Positions 46,743 to 55,531 of a stretch of 64,000 nt of DNA are shown here, piece by piece. Source of the stretch: Rhodopseudomonas palustris (GTDB lineage Bacteria > Pseudomonadota > Alphaproteobacteria > Rhizobiales > Xanthobacteraceae); NCBI RefSeq assembly GCF_034479375.1, contig NZ_CP140155.1:930001-994000 (forward strand), in the 5' to 3' direction. The stretch's first letter is position 1. Each line of letters starts with the position of its first letter. A program made the translations under genes and the position numbers. The notes under the pieces are model-generated. The model was not told the origin of the DNA, did not search any database, and was given only the letters and a program-made list of their open reading frames with translations.

Positions 46743-46909
46743 CTCGCAGGCGCCGATCTTTCAGCGCCCACGACGCGGAAGGCTGCCACCTGCGGGCTTA
46801 CGACGCCGCCGTTTCTGCCGCCGATTGTCCAGAACCGAACCGACCGGGCAAGTGCGCTCGGCCGGCGCGGCGTGCCGTTGACATCGATTTCGAGCGTCGA
46901 TACCATGCC

Positions 46910-46924
46910 AATGGTTCAACCAAT
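46910..46924. promoter_or_regulatory. Operator D, GntR/FadR-type palindrome
   Basis: AATGGTTCAACCAAT equals the consensus of the seven sites. It ends 13 bases before the ATG at 46938, so the transcription start is probably within or just upstream of it and bound regulator would block the promoter. Confidence 0.85.
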
Positions 46925-46937
46925 AGGTCGGCAGTAA

Positions 46938-47726
46938 ATGGCTTCGAAACCATCTCTTGGTGAGACGCTGGCGGTGTTGCTCGCGCGCGACATGGTCGAC
47001 GGTGAAAAGGTCATCATCGGGACCAATTCCGATATCCAACTCGCGGCGTGTAATCTCGCTCGGCACATGCAGGCGCCACGGCTGTGGTGGATCTCCGGCC
47101 CCGGCGGAATGGTCAATCCGACCCGTGATCACCTGCTCTCGACTGCCGACTTCGAGAACATCGAGTCCGCGGAGTCCTGGATGGACCTTCCGGTGATGAT
47201 CGACTTCATCGACTGGAAAATTCACTTCTTCGACTTCGCCATCTTGTCGGCGCTGCAGGTCGACCGGTTCGGCAACATCAACACTGTGGTGGTCGGAGAT
47301 CAGCGCAAGCCGAAATTGCGCGGACCCGGAACGGTCGGTATCAGCGCGTTGTGTGGCCTCGCGAAGCGCTTCTATGTGTGCCTGACCCGGCATGACCGCA
47401 GCGCCTTCGTGCCCCGCGTCGATTTCCTGTGTGGCGCCGGCCACATGGAAGGGGGCGACTCGCGAGAGCGGATGGGGCTGCCGCCGGGCGGTCCCAAGTT
47501 GATCCTGTCGCCGCTCGGCGTGTTTGATTTCGAGCCCGTCAGCAAGTCCATGCGCGTGAAGTCGATCAGTCCGGGTGTGACGCTCGAGCAAATTCGCGAC
47601 AACACGGCATTCGACCTCGTGGTCGAGGACGTCCCGCCGACGACGGTGATGCCGGCCGGTCACGAACTCGATCTGCTGCGCACCCACGTCGACCGACGCG
47701 GTGAACTTCGGCGAAAATTCCCCTGA
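46938..47726 (+). CDS. Family I CoA-transferase-fold beta subunit (IpdB-like)
   Basis: A 262-residue protein of the CoA-transferase beta-subunit fold, with IIGTNSDIQLAACNLARHM near the start and LSALQVDRFGNINTVVVGD plus LRGPGTVGISALCGLAKR in the middle. The position where true family I transferases carry the catalytic Glu (usually ENG or ESG) reads WWISGPGGMVNP, without Glu. That fits the IpdAB branch, which hydrolyses a carbocyclic ring CoA ester in steroid degradation rather than moving CoA. The alpha subunit follows after 44 bases. The exact substrate is unknown. Confidence 0.8.
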   Translation: MASKPSLGETLAVLLARDMVDGEKVIIGTNSDIQLAACNLARHMQAPRLWWISGPGGMVNPTRDHLLSTADFENIESAESWMDLPVMIDFIDWKIHFFDFAILSALQVDRFGNINTVVVGDQRKPKLRGPGTVGISALCGLAKRFYVCLTRHDRSAFVPRVDFLCGAGHMEGGDSRERMGLPPGGPKLILSPLGVFDFEPVSKSMRVKSISPGVTLEQIRDNTAFDLVVEDVPPTTVMPAGHELDLLRTHVDRRGELRRKFP

Positions 47727-47770
47727 GCGCGCGGCTCCTCCCATAAGACCGACAGGCAAGCTGTAGTCCC

Positions 47771-48655
47771 ATGACAAAGAGCAAGATCGTATCAATCGAC
47801 GAGGCCGTCGCAGAGATACCAGACGGTGCCAAAGTCGCGCTCGGCGGCTGGATCTTCAATTCACAGCCGATGGCGCTGGTTCGCGCGCTGATCCGCAAAG
47901 GCGCGCGCGACCTGAATCTGATTCCCGCCCCAGGATCGATCGCGCCCGACATGCTGATCGGTGCAGGGTGCGCCGCTTCGACGGTCTGTGTCTTCATCAG
48001 CTTCGAGCAATTCGGCCTCGCACCGCATTTCCGCCGCCAGGCTGAAAGCGGCGCGCTGAAGGTCTACGACCTGGACGGCCCGGCGATCGCGGGCGGTTTG
48101 CGAGCGGGCATCTGCGATCTCCCCTATATGCCTATCCCTGATCTGGGGACTGATCTACCCAAATATGCACCAGAGCACTATTGGCCGCTGCCGTCCAAGC
48201 CCGGCGAACGCAAGATGCTCGCGGTCGCGGCGGTCAAGCCGGACGTGTGCCTGTTGCATGCGCAACAGGCGGATGAGCATGGTAACGTCCAGCACCTGGG
48301 GCCGCCGTTCTTCGACGCGATGATCGCGCAGGCGTCGCGCAAGGTGATCGTCTCGGTCGACCGCATCGTTTCCACGGACACCATCCGGCGCAATAACCAT
48401 CTGACCAAATTGCCGAGCGCCATGGTGGACGCGATCGTCGAAGCGCCGTTCGGCGCGCATCCAACGACGTCGCCGTCCCTCTATCGGGCGGACGACGCGC
48501 ATCTGAAGGAATACGTAAAGAGCAGCGCGAGCACCGATGCCTTCGTTGGCTATCTCGACCGCTACGTGCGCGGCGTCGCGCACAGCGGCTATCTCGATAA
48601 GATCGGTGGCAGTCGACTCGCGGCGCTCGGCGTGTCTGAAACGAACCTGAAGTGA
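47771..48655 (+). CDS. Family I CoA-transferase-fold alpha subunit (IpdA-like)
   Basis: A 294-residue alpha subunit with the typical opening IPDGAKVALGGWIFNSQPMA, then LVRALIRKGARDLNLIPAPG, and further IGAGCAASTVCVFISFEQFG and LLHAQQADEHGNVQHLGPPF. It pairs with the beta-like subunit upstream. The order beta then alpha is reversed relative to many CoA-transferase operons. The following family III CoA-transferase overlaps its stop codon (GTGA). Glutaconate-type CoA-transferase is the alternative assignment. Confidence 0.82.
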   Translation: MTKSKIVSIDEAVAEIPDGAKVALGGWIFNSQPMALVRALIRKGARDLNLIPAPGSIAPDMLIGAGCAASTVCVFISFEQFGLAPHFRRQAESGALKVYDLDGPAIAGGLRAGICDLPYMPIPDLGTDLPKYAPEHYWPLPSKPGERKMLAVAAVKPDVCLLHAQQADEHGNVQHLGPPFFDAMIAQASRKVIVSVDRIVSTDTIRRNNHLTKLPSAMVDAIVEAPFGAHPTTSPSLYRADDAHLKEYVKSSASTDAFVGYLDRYVRGVAHSGYLDKIGGSRLAALGVSETNLK

Positions 48656-49887
48656 GTAGCGACATGGCGACAGCGAACGGATCCGCTCGCCCGGGGATTC
48701 TCGACGGCATCCGCGTGCTGGACTTCACCGCCATGATGTCCGGACCCTATTGCACGCGGCTGATGGCAGACCTCGGCGCTGAGGTCATCAAAGTCGAGCC
48801 GCCGGAAGGCGACCACATTCGTCTCCGGCCGCCACTGCGGGATGGGCGGAGCGCTTACTTCGCGCAGCTCAACGCCGGCAAGAGCAGCATTGCGTTGGAC
48901 CTCAAGCGGCCAGAAGCGCGAAAACTGATTCACGAGTTGGTTCCGCATTGCGATGTCCTGGTGGAGAACTATCGGCCCGGCGTGATGCAGCGCCTTGGGC
49001 TGGATTACGATAAGCTGGCGATGCTCAACCCGAAGCTGGTGTATTGCTCGATCTCGGGTTTCGGCCAGGAAGGCTCGTGGTCGGGACGGAGCGCCTATGC
49101 ACCTGTGCTGCACGCCACGTCGGGCTACGACATGGCCAACCTCGACTATCAGGAAGGCGATATCAATCGGCCGCTGAAAAACGGCATCTTCATCGCCGAC
49201 GTTCTGGGCGGTTCGACCGCGTTCGGCGCGATCCAGGCTGCTCTGTTCCGGGTGCTGAAGACCGGGCAGGGCGATCATGTCGACGTGTCCCTGCTCGACG
49301 CAATGGTCAGCATGCTGGTCTACGAGTGTCAGGAGGCGCAGTTCCCGGCGGAGCGTCGCCGTCCGCTGTACCGGCCGACGCAGGCGAGCGACGGTTTCCT
49401 GCTGGTTGCGCCGGTGAGCCAGAACAATTTCGAGGCTCTGGCGCGCGGCGTCGGTCATCCGGAGTGGATCGGCGATTCACGCTTCGCCACCAGTAGCGAC
49501 CGTGAACATAACTGGTCCGAACTGATGAGCCTCCTGGACGAGTGGGCGCTGACGCGGACGGCCGCCGACTGCGAGGCGACTCTGACCATAGCCGGCGTAC
49601 CCTGTTCTCAATACCGTACCCTCCGCGAGACGATGGCGCTGCCGCCGATTCAAGAGCGCGGTGTGCTCGAGGAGATCGACGACGGAGCGGGACCGCTGCG
49701 GATCCCGAACGCGGCATTCCGTTTCGGACACAGCGCTACCCGCGTCCGGAACAAAGTGCCTTCGCTCGGCGAAGACGGCTCGCGGTTGCTGAGCACGCTG
49801 CTCGGGCTGAACGCGCAGGCGATCGAGGAGCTGCGGAACAGTGGGGTGCTGCGTGGCACCGAAGAGATCGCTGCGGCAGCCGAGTAA
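48652..49887 (+). CDS. Family III CoA-transferase (CaiB/BaiF type)
   Basis: A 411-residue protein with ILDGIRVLDFTAMMSGPYCT, LMADLGAEVIKVEPPEGD, LVENYRPGVMQRLGLDYD and, unlike the paralogue at 34450, the catalytic Asp context HVDVSLLDAMVSML. It moves CoA between carboxylates without ATP. Start at GTG 48652, overlapping the previous stop; an ATG at 48664 is also possible. It is the last gene of the unit under operator D. Confidence 0.9.
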   Translation: MSSDMATANGSARPGILDGIRVLDFTAMMSGPYCTRLMADLGAEVIKVEPPEGDHIRLRPPLRDGRSAYFAQLNAGKSSIALDLKRPEARKLIHELVPHCDVLVENYRPGVMQRLGLDYDKLAMLNPKLVYCSISGFGQEGSWSGRSAYAPVLHATSGYDMANLDYQEGDINRPLKNGIFIADVLGGSTAFGAIQAALFRVLKTGQGDHVDVSLLDAMVSMLVYECQEAQFPAERRRPLYRPTQASDGFLLVAPVSQNNFEALARGVGHPEWIGDSRFATSSDREHNWSELMSLLDEWALTRTAADCEATLTIAGVPCSQYRTLRETMALPPIQERGVLEEIDDGAGPLRIPNAAFRFGHSATRVRNKVPSLGEDGSRLLSTLLGLNAQAIEELRNSGVLRGTEEIAAAAE

Positions 49888-49938
49888 GTGCACGATCGCG
49901 CGGGATCTTGGCAAGGCAGGCTCCCGGCGCTATAGTCG

Positions 49939-49953
49939 AATGGTTGAACCAAT
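49939..49953. promoter_or_regulatory. Operator E, GntR/FadR-type palindrome
   Basis: AATGGTTGAACCAAT is a perfect inverted repeat with a one-base difference from the consensus in the centre. It lies 84 bases upstream of the TTG of the P450 at 50037 and should control that gene and those following it to 55401. Confidence 0.85.
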
Positions 49954-50036
49954 AAGAAAATAGCCTCGCCGGGAGTGGGGCACGGGCGGTCCGCGCAACG
50001 TCGCAACGGGCCTGCCATGTCGGGAGGAGAGCGGAG

Positions 50037-51305
50037 TTGAGCGCCACGAGCTATGCGATTCCCGAGACGATCACCACGGTGCTGACCGATCCGACCGCCT
50101 ATGGCGATCGGCGCATCTTCGACGCCTATCGCTGGCTGCGCGCCAATCAGCCGCTGGGGTTGGCGGAGGCGCGGGGCTTCAGCCCGTTCTGGGTGGTGAC
50201 GCGTCATGCCGACGTGCAGACGGTCAGTCAGCAGCCCAAGCTCTTCCGCAGCAGCGATCGTGCGGTGGCGCTGCTGAGCCGCAAGGCGGAAGCCAAGATC
50301 GCGGAGGCGACGGGCGGCAACGGCTTCCTTCGGACCCTGGTGCAGATGGATGCGCCCGACCATCCGAAGTTTCGCGCGCTGACACAGAAGTGGTTCACGC
50401 CCGGCAATCTGCGCGGGATCGAGGGCAAGATCCGAGATATCGCGCGCAACTATGCCGATCGCCTCGTCGCTTCGGACGGACGCTGCGATTTCGTCTCCGA
50501 GGTCGCGCTCGGATTCCCGCTGCGCGTGGTCATGAGCATCCTGGGCGTCGCCCCGGAGCACGAACCGAAGATGCTGCGTCTGACGCAGGAATTCTTCGGA
50601 GTTAAGGATCCGGACGCGGCGCGCAAAGGGGCGACCGACGGCGTCACCGCGCTGTCGGACGTGATCGCTGAGTTTGGCGAGTTCTTCTCCGCGATCGTCG
50701 CGGACCGCCGCGCCAACCCGACCGAGGACCTTGCCAGCATCATCGCCAATGCTTGCATCGACGGGGCGCCGATCTCAGATCTAGACGCGCTGAGCTACTT
50801 CGTGACGATCGCGACCGCCGGGCACGACACCACATCGTCCTCGAGCGCGGGAGGGATGTGGGCACTTTGCGAGCATCCGGAAAAGTTCGACAAGCTGAAG
50901 GCCGATCCGGCGCTGATCCCCGGCTTCGTCGATGAAGCGATCCGCTGGACCACGCCGGTGAAGCACTTCATGCGCACGGCTGCGGACGACACCGATCTTG
51001 CCGGTCGTCCCATCAGACGCGGCGACTGGCTGATGCTGTGTTACGCCTCTGCCAACCGCGACGAAGCCGTCTTCCAAGACCCGGACGCGTTCCTGATCGA
51101 TCGTTCGCCGAACCGTCATCTTGCGTTCGGCTACGGCGCTCATCTGTGCCTCGGGCAGTATCTGGCCAAGCTCGAGATGCGCATTCTGTTCGAAGAACTG
51201 CTGCAACGCCTCTCGTCGGTCGAATTCGACGGGAGCGGTGCGATGACGGTTTCGTGGTTCGTCAACGGACCGAAGCGCCTGCCGATTCGCTACCGACTCC
51301 ATTGA
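50037..51305 (+). CDS. Cytochrome P450 (soluble, bacterial class), second intact copy
   Basis: A 422-residue P450. The I-helix motif is ATAGHDTTSSSS (about residue 258), ExxR appears in DEAIRW, and the haem loop is FGYGAHLCLGQYLAK with Cys at about 368. The start is TTG at 50037 after CGGGAGGAGAGCGGAG. It is clearly homologous to the P450 at 36858 (shared DPTAYG/DPVTYG start, GFSPFWVVTRHADV, PKRLPIRYR end) but well diverged, so the two may act on different positions or intermediates. An alcohol dehydrogenase follows, fitting hydroxylation followed by oxidation of the alcohol. Confidence 0.95.
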   Translation: MSATSYAIPETITTVLTDPTAYGDRRIFDAYRWLRANQPLGLAEARGFSPFWVVTRHADVQTVSQQPKLFRSSDRAVALLSRKAEAKIAEATGGNGFLRTLVQMDAPDHPKFRALTQKWFTPGNLRGIEGKIRDIARNYADRLVASDGRCDFVSEVALGFPLRVVMSILGVAPEHEPKMLRLTQEFFGVKDPDAARKGATDGVTALSDVIAEFGEFFSAIVADRRANPTEDLASIIANACIDGAPISDLDALSYFVTIATAGHDTTSSSSAGGMWALCEHPEKFDKLKADPALIPGFVDEAIRWTTPVKHFMRTAADDTDLAGRPIRRGDWLMLCYASANRDEAVFQDPDAFLIDRSPNRHLAFGYGAHLCLGQYLAKLEMRILFEELLQRLSSVEFDGSGAMTVSWFVNGPKRLPIRYRLH

Positions 51306-51372
51306 CCAGCCATCAGCAAAGGCCGCAGTCCCGGCGTCTGATCGGTCACGCATGCAGGGAGGCAAGGCAAAG

Positions 51373-52476
51373 ATGAAGATTACAGTAGCCGTGGCGCATG
51401 CGCCGGAGCGCCCGTTCGAACTGATCGAGTGCGATCTGGCGGACGACCTGGCGCCGGACGAGGTGCTGGTACGTGTGGTGGCCTGTGGCATCTGCCACAC
51501 CGACCTCGCCGTGAAGCTGCAGCACATTCCTGTGCCGCTACCGAAGGTGCTGGGCCACGAAGGCGCAGGCGTGATCGAACGCGTCGGTGCCCAGACGGTC
51601 GGCCTTGCAGAAGGCGACCATGTGCTGATGAGCTTCGGCTCCTGTGGCGGCTGCGAGGAGTGCCGGCTTGGCGCCCCCGGCTATTGCGACGAATTCGGGA
51701 TGATCAACCTGTTCGGCCAGCGGCGCCTCGGCTCCGGGCTGCGCTATCGCGGCGCGGCACTCGGCGCCTCCTTCTTCGCGCAGTCCGCCTTCGCGAGCCA
51801 CGCGATCGCCACGGTCCGGAACGTCGTCAAGATCGACAAGGATCTGCCGCTCGACCTGTTGGCGCCGTTCGGCTGCGGCATCCAGACAGGGGCGGGCGCG
51901 GTGCTGAATGTTCTTTCGCCGAAGGCAGGCGCGTCGATTGCCGTCTTCGGGGTCGGCGCCGTCGGAATGGCCGCAATCATGGCTGCCAAGCTGGCGGGCT
52001 GCAGCAATATCATCGCTGTCGATGTTCGCGGCGATCGGCTCGTCCTCGCGCGCGAGATCGGAGCGACGCATACGATCGATGGCCGGACGCCTGAACTCGC
52101 AAAAGCGGTGGCAGCTCTCGGCCGCGGCCGCGGCGTCGATCATTCGCTCGACACCACCGGCGTGCCCGACGTCGTCACGGCTTCGATTGCATGCCTACGC
52201 CAGCGGGGTTCGTCGGCGCAGGTGGCGGCGCCGCCGCGCGGTACGCGGTTTGCTGCAGAAGCCAACGTGCTGGTCGGGGGCGGCCTGACGATGCGCGGAG
52301 TGATCGAGGGCGACGCTGTTCCTCAGTTGTTCTTGCCGCAGCTCGTCGAGTTCTTCCGGCAGGGGCGGCTGCCGATCGACCAGATCGTCAGCTTCTACCC
52401 GTTCGAACAGATTAACCGGGCCATCGAAGACATGGAGAGCGGCGCGACGGTGAAGCCGGTGTTGCGCATGAGCTGA
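51373..52476 (+). CDS. Zinc-dependent alcohol dehydrogenase (aryl/benzyl alcohol type)
   Basis: A 367-residue medium-chain alcohol dehydrogenase. Catalytic zinc ligands are Cys and His in CGICHTD and LGHEGAG plus Cys in APFGCGIQTGAG. Structural zinc Cys residues lie in GSCGGCEECRLGAPGYCDEF. The NAD-binding motif is VFGVGAVGMAA (about residue 197), followed by an acidic Asp (IAVDVRGDR), which indicates NAD preference. The ATG at 51373 follows GGGAGGCAAGGC; the ATG at 51352 lacks such a site. It probably oxidises the alcohol made by the upstream P450. Confidence 0.93.
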   Translation: MKITVAVAHAPERPFELIECDLADDLAPDEVLVRVVACGICHTDLAVKLQHIPVPLPKVLGHEGAGVIERVGAQTVGLAEGDHVLMSFGSCGGCEECRLGAPGYCDEFGMINLFGQRRLGSGLRYRGAALGASFFAQSAFASHAIATVRNVVKIDKDLPLDLLAPFGCGIQTGAGAVLNVLSPKAGASIAVFGVGAVGMAAIMAAKLAGCSNIIAVDVRGDRLVLAREIGATHTIDGRTPELAKAVAALGRGRGVDHSLDTTGVPDVVTASIACLRQRGSSAQVAAPPRGTRFAAEANVLVGGGLTMRGVIEGDAVPQLFLPQLVEFFRQGRLPIDQIVSFYPFEQINRAIEDMESGATVKPVLRMS

Positions 52477-52496
52477 CGACAAGCGGGAGGACGTAG

Positions 52497-52985
52497 ATGC
52501 AAGGCGCGGATTGGGACCAGGCGATCGTCGACTATAAAACCTGCGGAGCGCTCGACAAGCCGCACCCGTTGTTTTCGGTGCTGCGCCGCGAGGATCCCGT
52601 GCACTGAACCGAGCCGTCCGGCTTTCGTCCGTTCTGGACCATCAGCAGGCATCAGGACGTCATCGAGATCGAACGCCAGCACGAACGTTTCGTCAACGCG
52701 CCGCGCACCAAGCTGCTGTCGCTGGATTTCGAGGCCAAGATCCGGCAGGCGATGGCTGGGCGGCCGATGCTGGTACGCGCCATCAACCAGATGGATAATC
52801 CCGGCCAGGCCAAGTACAAAGAGATCACTCACGCCTGGTTTCAGCCGCGCCAGGTCCGGCATCTCGAGGAGCGCATCGGAAAGCTCGCGCGGGCCAGCGA
52901 ACTAACCGGCGAGCCGGCGTGGACCGAAACGTCCTTCGTCGGCGGACTGAAGCGGCTTCCGATCCGCTTCAGGAGCGTTCATTAG
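52497..52985 (+). pseudogene. Cytochrome P450 pseudogene with nonsense codon and internal deletion
   Basis: In one frame from an ATG at 52497 to a TAG at 52985, the translation follows the P450 family: FSVLRREDPVH, a TGA at 52605-52607 where relatives have Trp, then TEPSGFRPFWTISRHQDVIE and INQMDNPGQAKYKEITHAWF. After LEERIGKLARA it jumps directly to SELTGEPAWTET and GLKRLPIRFR, the C-terminal end. About 240 residues, including the I-helix, ExxR and haem Cys, are missing. It is a third paralogue, not a copy of either intact gene, and it sits in the middle of an otherwise intact operon. Confidence 0.92.
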
Positions 52986-53047
52986 CCGATCGCGGCTCCG
53001 CTCGCTGCAATGAAACCGAAATCGGCCTGACTGGAATGGAGCCTGGA

Positions 53048-54196
53048 ATGGATTTGGCGCAAAGCGAAGCGCAGCAGATGCTGCGCCATAGCATCGAACG
53101 GTATGTGACAGAGCATTACGATCAGCAGCGACGGCGGCAGGCGGCGCAGGATCCGGGCGGTTTCAAGCGCGCGAATTGGCAAGCCTTCGCGGACCTCGGC
53201 TGGCTCGGGCTTCCGTTCGCAGAGGACGTCGGAGGCGTCGGCGGCGGATCGGTCGAGGTCGCGATTTTGATGGAGGAGTTCGGCCGGGGTCTCGCGACCG
53301 AGCCGTTCCTCGGCACGGTGCTGCTCGCCGGCGCGTTGATTGCGAAGTGCGGCACGCCGGAGCAACAAGCGGAACTGCTGCAGCCGGTCATCGAAGGTCA
53401 TACGCTGCTGTCTTTTGCCCATTACGAGACCGACGCGCGAGCCGGCCTCTCGACGGTGCGAACCGCCGCGCTGCGAAGCGGTTCGGGCTGGATGCTGCAA
53501 GGCCACAAGACCAATGTGCTGGACGGCGGATCTGCCGACAGTCACGTCGTGTCGGCGCGGCTGCCTGATGCGGAGGGCGGCGGGATAGCGCTGTTCGTGA
53601 TGCCCAAAGACGCTGTCGGCCTGACGCTGCGGGATGCGCCGCGCCTCGGCGGAGGCCGTGTTGCCGATCTGACGTTCGATCACGTCGTGCTCGCGTCCGA
53701 TGCGAGGCTCGGAAGCAGCGCAGACGAAATGACCGCGATCGAAGCAGCCATCGATCGTGCGATCGCTGCGATCGGCGCCGAGGCGGCCGGCCTGATGCGG
53801 AGCATGTTCGAAGCGACGCTCGAGTACACTAAAGTGCGCAAGCAATTCGGCCGACCGCTCTCGGCCAACCAGGTGATCCGTCACCGGCTGGTCGATATGT
53901 ATGTGCAATGCGAGGAGGCGAAAGCGATGGCCTCGCGCGCGGCGTTGATGATCGACGCCGAGGATGTCGCCATCGAGCGCTCGCTCGTCGCCTCCGGCGC
54001 CAAGGTCAAGATCGGCCGCTGCGCGCGCAACGTCGCCGAACAGGCGATTCAGCTGCACGGCGCCATGGGCGTGACGGACGAACTCGACCTCGGGATCTAC
54101 TTCAAACGTCTGCTGGTGTTCGAGGCGATGTTCGGCAGCGTCGAATATCATCTGCGCCGCCACGTCGAATTGCTCGCGCGATCCCGTCCGGAATGA
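53048..54196 (+). CDS. Acyl-CoA dehydrogenase, likely one subunit of a heteromer
   Basis: A 382-residue ACAD-fold protein (LGWLGLPFAEDVGGVGGGSV; TKVRKQFGRPLSANQVIRHR; AIQLHGAMGVTDELDLGIYF). Like the beta-type subunits of the alpha2beta2 steroid enzymes, it lacks the usual GGxxEIQR tail, which the next gene supplies. The ATG at 53048 follows GGAATGGAGCC; an ATG at 53036 is an alternative. The next gene starts at 54205, nine bases after this stop. The pair probably dehydrogenates a bulky acyl-CoA. Confidence 0.9.
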   Translation: MDLAQSEAQQMLRHSIERYVTEHYDQQRRRQAAQDPGGFKRANWQAFADLGWLGLPFAEDVGGVGGGSVEVAILMEEFGRGLATEPFLGTVLLAGALIAKCGTPEQQAELLQPVIEGHTLLSFAHYETDARAGLSTVRTAALRSGSGWMLQGHKTNVLDGGSADSHVVSARLPDAEGGGIALFVMPKDAVGLTLRDAPRLGGGRVADLTFDHVVLASDARLGSSADEMTAIEAAIDRAIAAIGAEAAGLMRSMFEATLEYTKVRKQFGRPLSANQVIRHRLVDMYVQCEEAKAMASRAALMIDAEDVAIERSLVASGAKVKIGRCARNVAEQAIQLHGAMGVTDELDLGIYFKRLLVFEAMFGSVEYHLRRHVELLARSRPE

Positions 54197-54204
54197 GGTC
54201 CATC

Positions 54205-55401
54205 ATGTCACTATCGTTCACCCCCGACGAATTGCGATTTCGAGACGAGGTGCGTGAGTTCATTGCAGCGCGTCTTTCTCCTGAAATGCGCCGGGCGACC
54301 TCTCTCAGCGTCTCCTTCTTCTCCGACCCCGACCTGGTCGCGCCGTGGCAGGCGGCCTTGAACGAGCGCGGCTGGGTCGCGCCGGGTTGGCCGGCCGAGC
54401 ACGGCGGTCCCGGCTGGACGGCGACCCAGCGCTGGATCTTCGAATCCGAATGCTCGCGTGCCGGCGCACCCCAGCTGTCCCCGATGGGGATCAAGATGGT
54501 CGGGCCGGTGCTGATCCGCTTTGGAACGCCAGCGCAGAAGAATTTCTACCTGCCGCGCATTCTGAGCGGCGAGGATCGATGGTGCCAGGGCTATTCGGAG
54601 CCCGGCTCCGGCTCCGATCTCGCATCGTTGAAGACGCGCGCCGTACGCGACGGCGACCACTACGTCGTAAGTGGTACCAAAATCTGGACCACGCACGCGC
54701 ACTTCGCCAACCGTATGTTCGCGCTGGTTCGCACCAGCGACGAGCCGCGACAACAGGATGGCATCAGCTTCCTGTTGATCGACATGGATTCGCCGGGGAT
54801 CACCATCCGTCCGATCCTGATGATTAGCGGCGATCACGATGTCAATCAGGTGTTCTTCGACGACGTCCGCGTGCCGGTGGGCAATCTGGTCGGCGAGCAG
54901 GGGCGGGGGTGGACTTACGGCAAGTATCTGCTCGAGTTCGAGCGGGGCGGGGGCGTCAACTCGCCGAAGTTGCGCGCAGCGCTGGAGAAGGTGCGGAACC
55001 TGGCCGGCTCGGACCTGTCGCATCGGGCGATCGCCTATCCGGAAATCGCCATGAGGTTGTCGGAGATCGAGCTCGATCTGCAGACGCTGGAGTTCGCTGA
55101 ATTGCAGGTTCTATCTGCGCTGCAGCGAGGCGAGAACCCTGGGCCGGTGTCGTCGTTGCTGAAGTTGCGCGCCAGCGAGATTCACCAGGCGATTTCGCGC
55201 GTCGGCGTCGATGTCGTGGGACAGAACCTGATGGTCGAAGAACGGCGCAGGCCGCTGGCGGCTCTCAACGAAGAACTGCTTGTTTCCCCGGAGGTGCTCA
55301 GCGTCGTGCCTCGTCACCTCAACGGTCGCGCAAACACGATCTTCGGGGGCAGCTCGGAGATCCAGCGCGACATCATCGCCAAACAGGTGCTGGGGCTTTG
55401 A
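54205..55401 (+). CDS. Acyl-CoA dehydrogenase, likely partner subunit
   Basis: A 398-residue ACAD with RFRDEVREFIAARLSPEMRR, GWVAPGWPAEHGGPGWTATQ, CQGYSEPGSGSDLASLKTRA, HYVVSGTKIWTTHAHFANRM and the C-terminal NTIFGGSSEIQRDIIAKQVL. It has the full FAD-binding features of the alpha-type subunits. The ATG at 54205 follows GAGGTC; an ATG at 54193 overlaps the upstream stop. It is the last gene of the rightward unit and is followed by a strong terminator. Confidence 0.92.
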   Translation: MSLSFTPDELRFRDEVREFIAARLSPEMRRATSLSVSFFSDPDLVAPWQAALNERGWVAPGWPAEHGGPGWTATQRWIFESECSRAGAPQLSPMGIKMVGPVLIRFGTPAQKNFYLPRILSGEDRWCQGYSEPGSGSDLASLKTRAVRDGDHYVVSGTKIWTTHAHFANRMFALVRTSDEPRQQDGISFLLIDMDSPGITIRPILMISGDHDVNQVFFDDVRVPVGNLVGEQGRGWTYGKYLLEFERGGGVNSPKLRAALEKVRNLAGSDLSHRAIAYPEIAMRLSEIELDLQTLEFAELQVLSALQRGENPGPVSSLLKLRASEIHQAISRVGVDVVGQNLMVEERRRPLAALNEELLVSPEVLSVVPRHLNGRANTIFGGSSEIQRDIIAKQVLGL

Positions 55402-55470
55402 CGCCCTGAAGCCTTGGAGGAGCGCGAAGACGTATCGTCGACGGCCCCCGGCCTGAATGGTCCGAAATGC

Positions 55471-55498
55471 AAAAGGCCGGGAGCGATCCCGGCCTTTT
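55471..55498. terminator. Bidirectional intrinsic terminator
   Basis: A perfect 12-base-pair hairpin, AAAAGGCCGGGA, loop GCGA, TCCCGGCCTTTT, lies between convergent genes (55401 and 55532). The A-run on one side and T-run on the other make it work in both directions. Confidence 0.93.
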
Positions 55499-55531
55499 CT
55501 TCCGATGCGCCATATTTGAGGGGAGATACCC

